Origin: Ischnura elegans
Lineage: Eukaryota; Arthropoda; Insecta; Odonata; Coenagrionidae
DNA length: 64,000 bases
NCBI RefSeq assembly: GCF_921293095.1
Contig: NC_060248.1
Coordinates: 75,833,243-75,897,242, forward strand
Reading direction: 5' to 3'
This document shows positions 56,901-64,000 of the stretch, piece after piece. Each line of letters begins with the position of its first letter. The stretch's first letter is position 1. The position numbers and the translations under genes are program-made. The notes below the pieces were generated by a model. It was not told the origin of the DNA. It saw only the letters and a list, made by a program, of their open reading frames with translations, and ran no database searches.

Positions 56901-59900
56901 TACATACTATGTTCAGTTAATAAAAGAGGCGACCAGCGCAGCCTATAATCACTTACTGACGGAAATATTTTAACTAACTTCACTTCCATCCATGGAGACA
57001 GAATTACTCGACCGCATTGCTACTTCCGCTTCTGAAATGAAAGCATTTCATGAATTTTCCGCGACTTGAAATAAATCAAATACAGTTTTGCAATTATTTT
57101 ATTCCTATATTTCCCGGTGTAGCACTTTCTTACTACTGCCTAGGTAATTTTTTCGATGCTTTCGTGAACGATCGTAGTTTAAAATTTATTGCGCTTAGCG
57201 ACAGTCATATGTCTTGCCTGCATATTTATACCGCGAAATCTGACTCTTCCATCGGGAGTCCGGGACGCCAATTTTTAGCAATACTGAACGAACATCAATC
57301 CATGCGCGACAGTGTTAGGTGAAGGAGACAGCTAATTAGCTGAAACGCGGTAGGGCAATGAAATTTTTTACCGTCGCCGCCGCATTCTGAAGTAGTTCGC
57401 CCAGCATTCTCACCGGGAAATTACGTCCTTTCGCAGGTCTAGCGTTTCTGTGTGCCCTCGACAGAGTTTTTCTTCGGAACGCTACGTGCATTGTATTTTG
57501 GAGAGAGGGAATTCAACAAAATTTTCAAAATTACGCTCAATTTTTTGTCTATTTTTTGCAGTAGTCACGTGTTTACTTATTTTTTTATATTCTTTAACAA
57601 GTCGCATTTTATAAGAATGATAAATCAATTCTTGAAGATATAATAAGGAGTATTTTCAATTATTTGCCATAAAATATGAAAATTACTTAATTAATCATAG
57701 GCTGATGATGGTTTCGAGAAATAAAAGAAGGCGAATGCTTGACATTACCACATAATTAGCAATTTTCCTAGCCATCAACGAGGACAGGCAGAAGGCAGTG
57801 ACCTTTGGAATACCTTCATTCACACTCACATCTATTTTAAATAACCGAGAAAAAACTGTATATATAGGCTGCACAAATAAAAAAAACTCAGGCAGTTAAA
57901 TACGAGGATGAAGAAATTGTGTTTAGAAATATAAAACTATTGTTCTTTCCTCCGAACACTATTAGTAAATTACAACTCATTAACAGGCATTAACAAAAAT
58001 AGCTAGTGATTTATTTATAGTGAAAATGACATTAAAAAGTGCTCATAGAATTGAAAACATTATTTCGAAAGAGTTTGAAAAAATCTTTAAGCAAACCCAT
58101 TAACTAATTTATTTTCTAAAAAGGCCTCTTGAACAATTTACTTTTACCTTTGTGTAATCATTGAATTGTAAATATATGTTCGCTTATGCATACCTATATG
58201 TTCAAATATATTAATATAATGGCTTAAAAGACAGTAGCACCTTTCATTTCCCAAGGATATGAAAAAATGGTGCCTACCCCTAAAACCTCTCTATAGTGAA
58301 CCTCCATACATCAAATTGCCCAAATTTTGGTCCCCTCCATTACGATGTAAAGAGGTTTTACTGTATCTTGATTATCTTTCTTTTCAGAGAAGCTCATTAG
58401 CTGAGCCAACCATAATGGAGTTATTGAAGGCAATGTCTGAAAAGGATCCTGATGTAGGAGCAGTGGTGATGGATGTGGATGTTAACATCAACTACTTAAA
58501 AATGATGAAAGGAGTGGCGTACTTGCAGGATCCATGCACCTTAATGCTGGTTACTGCTACAGAGTATAAAATTCCATTTGCTGGGCCTATGGCATTTATT
58601 GGTACATAAATGACTAAATTAATATGCTCAGTTTTGCAGTTAATTTTAATTTAGAGGTTATGTAGCTATTCAGATGCTTACAGATTACATGTTCACCTCA
58701 CTGTGAAGCCCCTGCAATTTTATTAGTAAACATGCCTCCAGTGTTTCTAGGCTTGAATGTAGAGCTTCATGCAGTGGACAGTTTGAGTGAAAAAGGCGGA
58801 TTACTGATGTACTGGAATGAATAGGTATGCTGTACATCCAATATAAATTGCTCTTAGTTTATGGAAGGGGTGATTGTGTGTGATTTTTACTTTTGAGATG
58901 TCACTTTGTAGAATTTATCTTTTAATAATCAACAATTTCTTGGCATAAGGTAAGGGATTAGTTTATTGCATGGGGTATCATCAAAATGATATCAGTCCCA
59001 TTCTTTCAGTCATAGTGGCTCTGAATGTATTTTCTTTCTGACTAGATAATCAATAAGGTAATAAGGCATTGAAGGTAGCAGTTTAATTTTCAGCATGTGA
59101 GCCAAAATTTGATAGATATTATGTTGGGCACCTATCAAACTTTGCTACTAATGGCTCATTCTTCTCAAAAGGTGTCGGCAGTTCTTTATTGCACATGCAC
59201 TTTTCCTAAATATTTAAAATGATCTGGTGGCTGGAAGGCATTGGCTGTGAGGAGTCAGAGCTAGTGCTCTTGAGGTAACCATTAGTGGCACTAATGGGAA
59301 ATTCCTTCTCCCTTTTGACTCAGTCTTTAACTGGCTCCTATTGCATGAATATCCGCTCTCTTACCACATTGCTATGTCTGTCAGCTGATAACCTATAGAT
59401 ATTTCCAGCGAGAATCAAATGATCACACAGTTTCTTGAAAACGCTAAAATATAATAATTGCACTTCATTATCTATAAAGAATTCAGACTATAGTTTATGG
59501 GAATTGCATTCAGTAAGAGGAAAATCTCTGATGACTGGAAGTATGATACTTGAACTAGCTCAGGACATATGTGGATTATCTGGATTACATTAATGCCATT
59601 GCATTACAAAATTGATATTTGGTTGGTGTACCTTTCTGATAAAAATTAGACTTAGGAAAGTTATCGACTAACCTATTGAGTTAATTGCTATTGAATCTGC
59701 GATTGAAGTTGATATTTGTGACATGAAATTGTATTGTTGGCCTGCATGGAGTGAAAAAGTATTGCATAGTATTGAAGTATGTGTGTACCTTGGGTTTTTG
59801 AAATCTGGTGTAGTCAAATTTTAATTTTTTTTTGATCAATAGAGGTCATTAATTAAAGGAAAACTCTTTAACAGAATAGGTATGCCTTACCTTCAACATT

Positions 59901-62900
59901 TGAATTGTTCTTTTGCAATGCAACCTCATTAATTTTGACTGAAAAATTTTTAAACGTGGCAATGTCTTTTTGTGATTCATTCCTCCTAAACCTACCCATA
60001 CCCAAATTTCTCTGTCTGCACAAGAACTGTTGAAGATGGTACTTATGTAGTACTTATGGCTTTTTTTTTCTTCTTGTTTTAAGCATGTTGTCTACATTAC
60101 TTACTGCTTGCATTGCCCACTTATTGATATCATAATATGTAGTTATAAATGGTTGATTTAGAATTAATAATGATGCCGTATTCTTCTTGCCATTGCTAAT
60201 GGCTACTATGGTGGAGATGACTTAACTGAAATTGAGAACATTCATTACTCACTCCTTTTTCTATTTTTCTCTTCATTACATGTAGCCATCTTCTTTTTTA
60301 CTGCTTTTGAATGGTAATTATAAATTCATAGGATTGCAGTTTGTTATTTATTTAACTTAAATTATTTGTCCTGATGGTCTGTTTTTTCTTTTGAAAATAG
60401 CATCCTCTTGTAAAATAGAGAAACATCTAGTTTCATATTTGTTGAAGTAAGAGGAGAACCTGATTTGATGCAACTATCTTCTTAAATTCTCAAGGCATCT
60501 TCGGAGTTCAGAACTTAATATAAGCAGTTCTATGCAAATTTTTATGGCATTTTGAGTGCGTTCACATTACAAAGTCATTATCCATGATCCAAATGGGTAA
60601 TCTATTTTTATCGTATTTTGTTTACTAGTATTAAAGTCATGCACAATATTATCTCATGAGATAGAATTATTGTTTAGCATGTTTTGAAAAAGCTAGAAAT
60701 TGTATTGGTAATCATAGTTTTTTTTATTTTTAATAATAAAATTTTAGGCCCTGGCTACTTCAGTGATACAGTGAAGTCTGTGTCAGGCAAGGAGCCTATA
60801 ATAATGGGGAAGCCAAGTCTTGCTGGTGGAGAATACCTCAAGAAAACTCATCATGTAGTCCCTGAAAGAACACTCATGATAGGTGACACGTAAGTTCTAA
60901 ATTCTTTAAATAGTGTAACTTTGAAAACATAAGTTTAATTACAGTCTGGCTGGCGAGAGTTGTCCGACAGCAGTGCAAAATGTGGGGTGAAGGACCCTGC
61001 ACCAGCATAGTTTGCAGCCAACTGCTGTCCTCCTAATGCACCTCATCCCCTCACCTAGTCATACAATGTCGTCGCTTTCATGTAAGGCACCAAAACAAGC
61101 ATGAACTACCAAAACAAGCCCTTTAATCATATCACCAAAAGGAGTGAGTCTTCCGTTAACTCTTCACACTCATCTTTTCTTCCGACTCCTTTCTTCACAG
61201 AAGCCTTTTGTTTACTTTTGACGTGTGTATTTCCCTTTCTGACCTGGCAACCTGGCTCCCTACCCTGAACTAGACCCTTCTGCCACTCATTCGACAACTC
61301 TCAGTGGCAGGACTGCAAAAATAAGCAGAAAAACCACTACTTATGACCGTATTTGCACGAATCTAAGACGAGGTTTTTTTCCCTCGCAACTCCTGCGGAA
61401 AAGAGGGTTCGTCTTAGAGTCGGATGCAAAATTTTTGACGCCAAGCGGGTTGCATAATTTACGTCGGAAAAATTATGGACACCTGAGGTTGCCACCTGAT
61501 AGCATTACAGCAAAAAATCAACGTCAAAAATAGCTTAACAGTAATTTAGCATATTTAATTTTGCGTTCAAGTAAAAAAAATTCTCAGTCACCGGGTGCAC
61601 TTCTGCCGTGTCCGCGAGATTGCCTGCTTTACCCTGGGTTTGGCTCCATTCAAGTTAAAGCTCGATCAACTCACAAAATGTTTGTGTGATTGGTTACAAT
61701 TAGTTAAAGCCTCAATGGCGTCGCGGAATATACTGCTACAAAGTCGTTGCATTTTTCTCAGAGCAACGGTAAGAAGGCAACGTGATTTGCCTCTCAAATA
61801 TATAAAAATAGAGAAATAGATTTAGTTGTGATTCCGTGCCTTTCAGAGTATTACGATGGCAGAGAAAAGAAATTATTACACAGCCGCTTTCAAAAGAAAA
61901 GTCATTCAGTGGAACCCTGATCTATCGTACCCATATTGATCATTTTCCTGCATTCATCGTTCACCGTTTCTGGTCCCAAATAAAGTTCCATGTAGACAAT
62001 GTAATTTTTTCCCGCATCTCAGAAGTATTGTTTCTCCGCATTGATCGTTTGAAGATCGTGGTCCCGACGTATAATTTTCCCGCATCCATCTTTTGATGGA
62101 AATGAGACGAAATAAATACAATGTGTCATTTATGGCTAATAACGACTGGCACATAGATTAAATTTCCCCCATGAAATGAAATTACCATTGGGAGAAGCTA
62201 AAAGCCTTGGGGTAGTGGCATAACTGCATTTCCCAAGATCCGCTATCCACTTCCATTCAGCTCTCACCTCCCCCCTCTGACGCTTTCCTCTTCTCCAAAA
62301 TCAAACAAAAGATCCCAGCTAGCGCAGGGATCGTATTACGAAGACCTTAGCTTCGAAAAAAATATCAAGTTATACGAGAACAATAGAAACGCGTTTCACG
62401 CCCCCCTTTTCTCACCCACTGACCTTTTTCAGCCTACTTGCTTCAAAATTCCCAGTTTCTGGAGGTCAACCGCTGCATGCAATCACCTATTAGCTCAAAA
62501 GGTGTCTAACCATGAATTTCGGCAATTGGTATTATATTTTTATTAGGCTGGAATATTTGCAATGTGCTCGTAATTCAAAAAAGAACGAGACTAAACACGA
62601 CGTATTTTTAACGTTATTTATGCATTTTTAAGCAAGGAACTAGTTGGAAAAATACAATGGTGATTTTTGGCGAAACTCGATATCCTCGTAACTGAGCTTC
62701 TCGGCAGTAAATGCGGCATTTTTTTCCGAAAACAGGATATCAGGTTATTATCAGTTGTCAATTTACGAGTTGTACCATAAGTCTCACTTGTCAGAGTTAC
62801 TGAGGAAGGGATATCTTCTCAGGATATTTTGTTCCTCCCTACTAACAATCCGAATTCATCCGCCCATCTGACGCTACGCTAATTAGAGAAGAATGGGACA

Positions 62901-63950
62901 AAAAATTTCATGGCGCAGTCATCTGGTCATGCTTCACCCCCTGCAGTATGCTCTACGTACGCCGAACGCAATAGCATAGCTCGTACGAGTGGTTACCTAC
63001 TTTCCAGGGTGGCTTGCCTTCATACCACAGAGTGTTTTCCGTGTGGGTTTAATAAAGTCAGGTTTCATTTTCACTAGTTTAATTTTATTCGTCTTTGGAT
63101 CATGGCCCCTCCGAAGAAACTATTAGTCGAATCAACAATAAGACCTAAGTGTCTCGATTAAGTACCACTATTCCTGTCATTACGCACCAAAAATCCTGCG
63201 TTTCCTGGGACATAGGCAACATAGCCAGACATTCCCGCATTGATTGTTTTCCCCTAGAAAATTTTTTCCCATAGTGGAGTTCCAAAAAAGGGGGGGTCGT
63301 CTTAGAATCGTGTTCGTCTTAGATTCGTGCAAATACGGTATTTCAATTGACCAAGATTTGCACTCATCTCTTCGTACCTAGTCATATACTCCGGTTACTG
63401 TAAATTTTAATTGAATCCAATTCGTATGTAGCTAATTTTCGTGGGAGTCATAGGGAACAGCTGTTCTAACCCCCTCGCAAATTTGTCAATTCTGTTGCCT
63501 TAACCCTCATATGCATTCTCTGCGCCTTAGGGGCACTTGTGGTTTTTAATATGATTTTAAAAAAATGATAAAAAGGGTAGAAAATTTTTTTCCTTGGTCT
63601 AGTATTCAGTGCTAGCCTGATGAGGAATTCAAGAATTTCATCTCTTAGCTTGCGTTGAATTTGCATTGAATCACCCAATATTTTTCTAACCTTTTTATAC
63701 CTATGAGTATGAGGCATTATAAAATATTTTTTTATTCATTTTGTGGTAGAATTAAGTAACAGAAATTCATCATATGTTTATATACTATACTTGCAGGATT
63801 TCTCATGACATAGGATTTGCATCCAACTGTGGATACATCAGCCTGTTTGTCCTGAGTGGTGTAAACACTTTGGATGACATCGGTAAAGAATCATTTGTTC
63901 CTGATTATTACATATCCAGCCTTCACGACATGGCTCCTTTGTTGCCTTAA
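38848..63950 (+). CDS. HAD-family phosphatase (4-nitrophenylphosphatase / phosphoglycolate-pyridoxal phosphatase type), six exons, 299 aa
   Basis: Exons 38848-38941, 53080-53240, 53323-53457, 58388-58601, 60748-60889 and 63797-63950 join in phase to 900 bp (299 codons plus TAA), all with GT-AG introns. HAD motifs: I, FDTIVLDCDGV with nucleophile Asp29 and acid/base Asp31; II, FFSNNS with Ser62; III, MGKPS with Lys223; IV, MIGDTISHD with Asp248 and Asp253. A type-C2 cap lies between motifs II and III (about residues 90-215). These enzymes are cytosolic, Mg-dependent phosphatases of small substrates such as 2-phosphoglycolate, glycerol-3-phosphate or pyridoxal phosphate. The cap loop usually reading TNxD is TATE here, and the stretch after GD lacks the usual Arg, so substrate preference may differ. 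Length matches the family. PGP versus PDXP orthology is unresolved. Confidence 0.95.
38942..40781 (+). other. Intron 1 of the phosphatase, proximal part
   Basis: 1.8 kb of AT-rich sequence with no element or coding signal recognised. Open frames at 39187-39486 and 39597-39860 lack motifs. Confidence 0.5.
43132..45097. mobile_element. Non-autonomous hAT element, copy 2 (TCGAATA family), nested
   Basis: The left end reads TAGGGATGGGTCGAATAG and the right end is the inverse of TAGAGATGTGCGAATAG. Flanking 8-mers GAGGTTAG and GGGGTTAG match at 7 of 8. It shares both ends and the 44030-44770 interior with copy 1 (4715-8209) but carries a further MITE at 43365-44017. It lies wholly inside the hAT at 40790-45859. 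Confidence 0.92.
43365..44017. mobile_element. ATAGGGTAGTTTCC MITE, copy nested in hAT copy 2 (right end truncated)
   Basis: Inverse-complement match over its whole length to 55477-56143. The left terminus ATAGGGTAGTTTCCT is intact. The last ~15 bases of the right terminus are missing. The junction with hAT sequence at 43364 is evident by comparison with copy 1 near 4950. Confidence 0.8.
45868..46449 (+). other. Intron 1 of the phosphatase, between elements
   Basis: No coding or repeat structure recognised. Confidence 0.45.
46454..49197. mobile_element. Non-autonomous piggyBac-like element
   Basis: TTAA flanks at 46450-46453 and 49198-49201. Termini CCCTCATATGGATTTGC and the inverse of CCCTAATATGGATTTAC. 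TTAA target with CCCT termini is the piggyBac signature. It is 2.7 kb. An internal segment (CCTCGTCGCTACGTC... to CTATAATCTATTTAT) is present twice, near 46667 and 46872. No transposase frame. Confidence 0.88.
49650..50250. mobile_element. CAGGGTTCC hAT-like MITE, copy 1
   Basis: 601 bp. Termini CAGGGTTCCTGCTC and the inverse of CAGGGTTCCCACTC, flanked by the exact 6-bp repeat GTCAAT (49644-49649 and 50251-50256). GTGAA(A/T) motifs iterate inside both ends. Confidence 0.85.
50671..51086. mobile_element. PIF/Harbinger-type MITE
   Basis: 416 bp. Termini AGCCTGAATCACACGAT inverted at both ends, flanked by TAA (50668-50670 and 51087-51089). A 3-bp TWA duplication fits PIF/Harbinger. Repeated GATCACT / AGTGATC motifs lie inside the ends. 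Minus-strand open frames here are chance. Confidence 0.85.
51090..52170 (+). other. Intron 1 of the phosphatase, between MITEs
   Basis: AT-rich. Nothing recognised. Confidence 0.45.
52176..52811. mobile_element. CAGGGTTCC hAT-like MITE, copy 2
   Basis: 636 bp, same orientation and clearly homologous to 49650-50250 along the whole length. Termini CAGGGTTGCCACTC and the inverse of CAGGGTTCCCACTC. Flanked by TTAAA on both sides. It ends about 270 bp before exon 2 of the phosphatase. Confidence 0.85.
53080..53240 (+). CDS. HAD phosphatase exon 2
   Basis: 161 bp. Acceptor TTTCAG, donor GTACAT. Completes DCDGVVW and continues through MPGKEFPRTDHVIKRLRELG to motif II IIFFSNNSMSTRDDY and HGIPIEK. 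Intron 1 before it is 14.1 kb. Confidence 0.95.
53323..53457 (+). CDS. HAD phosphatase exon 3
   Basis: 135 bp (45 codons, phase 0 at both ends). Acceptor TTTCAG, donor GTTAGC. Encodes DDIVLPTVITGDYLKCKNFS, KKVYLVGSNA and ESFGIRVIRE, the start of the cap. Intron 2 is only 82 bp. Confidence 0.94.
53458..54374 (+). other. Intron 3 of the phosphatase, proximal part
   Basis: No gene or element recognised. AT-rich. Confidence 0.45.
54375..55282. mobile_element. Tigger-like element, diverged ends
   Basis: The left end CAGCAGACTCCTGATTATCC and the inverse of the right end, CAGTAAACCACTAATTACCC, match at most positions; both are next to TA. 908 bp. A GC-rich interior at about 54830-55190 has open frames on both strands, but no transposase motif was recognised. 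Confidence 0.55.
55477..56143. mobile_element. ATAGGGTAGTTTCC MITE, complete copy
   Basis: 667 bp. Ends ATAGGGTGGTTTCCT and the inverse of ATAGGGTAGTTTCCT, with TATA on both sides (either a 4-bp duplication or part of the termini). A second, nested copy is at 43365-44017. Confidence 0.82.
56441..58363. mobile_element. Tigger-type MITE (CAGTAAAACCTC family), adjacent to exon 4
   Basis: 1.9 kb. Termini CAGTAAAACCTCTATGTAGT and the inverse of CAGTAAAACCTCTTTACATC, flanked by TA (56439-56440 and 58364-58365). Units resembling the terminus repeat inside both ends. The related copy at 23347-23951 shares both termini. Its right end is 24 bp upstream of exon 4. Confidence 0.88.
58388..58601 (+). CDS. 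HAD phosphatase exon 4
   Basis: 214 bp. Acceptor TTTTCAG, donor GTACAT. Encodes the cap core: TIMELLKAMSEKDPDVGAVV, NINYLKMMKGVAYLQDP and LMLVTATEYKIPFAG. A Tigger-type element ends 24 bp before the exon. Confidence 0.94.
58602..60747 (+). other. Intron 4 of the phosphatase
   Basis: 2.1 kb of AT-rich sequence with nothing recognised. Confidence 0.55.
60748..60889 (+). CDS. HAD phosphatase exon 5
   Basis: 142 bp. Acceptor TTTTAG, donor GTAAGT. Encodes GPGYFSDTVKSVSGKEPIIM, motif III GKPSLAGGEYL, and the beginning of motif IV MIGDT. Confidence 0.95.
60942..61315. mobile_element. Short MITE, class uncertain
   Basis: Termini CAGTCTGGCTGGCGAGAGTT and the inverse of CAGTCCTGCCACTGAGAGTT, both followed by GTC. 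No clear target duplication. Interior without coding sequence. Confidence 0.55.
61346..63339 (+). mobile_element. Pogo-like element with perfect 26-bp termini, carrying a hAT fragment
   Basis: Termini ACCGTATTTGCACGAATCTA (26 bp perfect in total) inverted at both ends, with second CGTCTTAGA copies just inside. At 61856 an ATG opens MAEKRNYYTAAFKRKVIQ, like the start of the helix-turn-helix of pogo/Tigger transposases, but the frame decays at once. The segment 62190-62870 is inverted hAT sequence of the TCGAATA family without its ends. The right side is followed by TA, the left by a mutated dinucleotide. Confidence 0.78.
62190..62870. mobile_element. Internal fragment of the TCGAATA hAT family
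   Basis: Inverse match to parts of copy 1 near 5110-5460 and 7300-7560 and to the matching parts of copy 2. Neither hAT terminus is present, so it is a fragment inside the pogo-like element. Confidence 0.7.
63500..63560. mobile_element. Solo piggyBac-like terminus
   Basis: TTAACCCTCATATGCATTC followed by a GGCGC-like and TTGTGGTTTTAA stretch, as in the left end of 46454-49197 (CTCGTGGTTTTAA). No partner end before exon 6. Confidence 0.45.
63797..63950 (+). CDS. HAD phosphatase terminal exon 6
   Basis: 154 bp. Acceptor TTGCAG, stop TAA at 63948-63950. Completes motif IV (ISHDIGFASNCGYISLFVLS) and ends HDMAPLLP. The 3' UTR and polyadenylation site lie beyond the window. Confidence 0.95.
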
Positions 63951-64000
63951 TGTCAACTTGGTGATCAAATGTGTGTATTTTTAGTATTTAATACTTTACC

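Noticed and set aside
57050-57322. 90-codon open frame within the Tigger-type element
   Set aside because: No transposase motif, low-complexity-like composition, and it lies in a non-autonomous element interior.

Overview
This window is eukaryotic and looks like arthropod, most likely insect, nuclear DNA. The evidence is AT-rich sequence, GT-AG introns of up to 18 kb, metazoan gene families, and a dense, repeatedly nested population of non-LTR retrotransposons and cut-and-paste DNA transposons of kinds common in insects. I cannot name the species. No prokaryotic genes, operons, CRISPR arrays, or convincing tRNA or rRNA genes were seen.

Two host genes can be assembled exon by exon with consistent reading phase. 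A TMEM234-like four-helix membrane protein lies on the minus strand: five coding exons from 33052 down to 10525, 130 aa, with a candidate 5'-UTR exon ending near 37073. A HAD-family phosphatase of the 4-nitrophenylphosphatase / phosphoglycolate phosphatase / pyridoxal phosphatase group lies on the plus strand: six coding exons from 38848 to 63950, 299 aa, with a candidate 5'-UTR exon ending at 38190. The two genes diverge from a gap of about 1 kb. That gap also holds an intact 67-codon minus-strand ORF of unknown family. I infer the gap carries the promoters of both genes.

Layout: 1-2900 is a decayed APE-type non-LTR element with an ATT tail. 3165-9966 is a full-length but inactivated RTE-like element (minus) between 12-bp target duplications, split by a 3.5-kb non-autonomous hAT element. 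10-33 kb holds the TMEM234 exons. Its 18-kb intron contains another hAT element, a Tigger-type MITE, a broken multi-exon THAP-domain gene, further MITEs, a decayed PIF/Harbinger element, a 179-bp tandem duplication, a second THAP start exon and a 1.8-kb giant hairpin. 33-38 kb is a UTR intron with a short RTE copy, followed by the divergent intergenic gap. 38-64 kb holds the phosphatase. Its 14-kb first intron carries a three-level nest (MITE inside hAT inside another hAT), a piggyBac-like element, a Harbinger MITE and two copies of a hAT-like MITE. Its later introns carry Tigger/pogo-type elements, one ending 24 bp before an exon.

The two genes are not obviously linked in function. The transposons are the dominant story: many have target-site duplications readable directly in the sequence, and several families share iterated short motifs just inside their termini.
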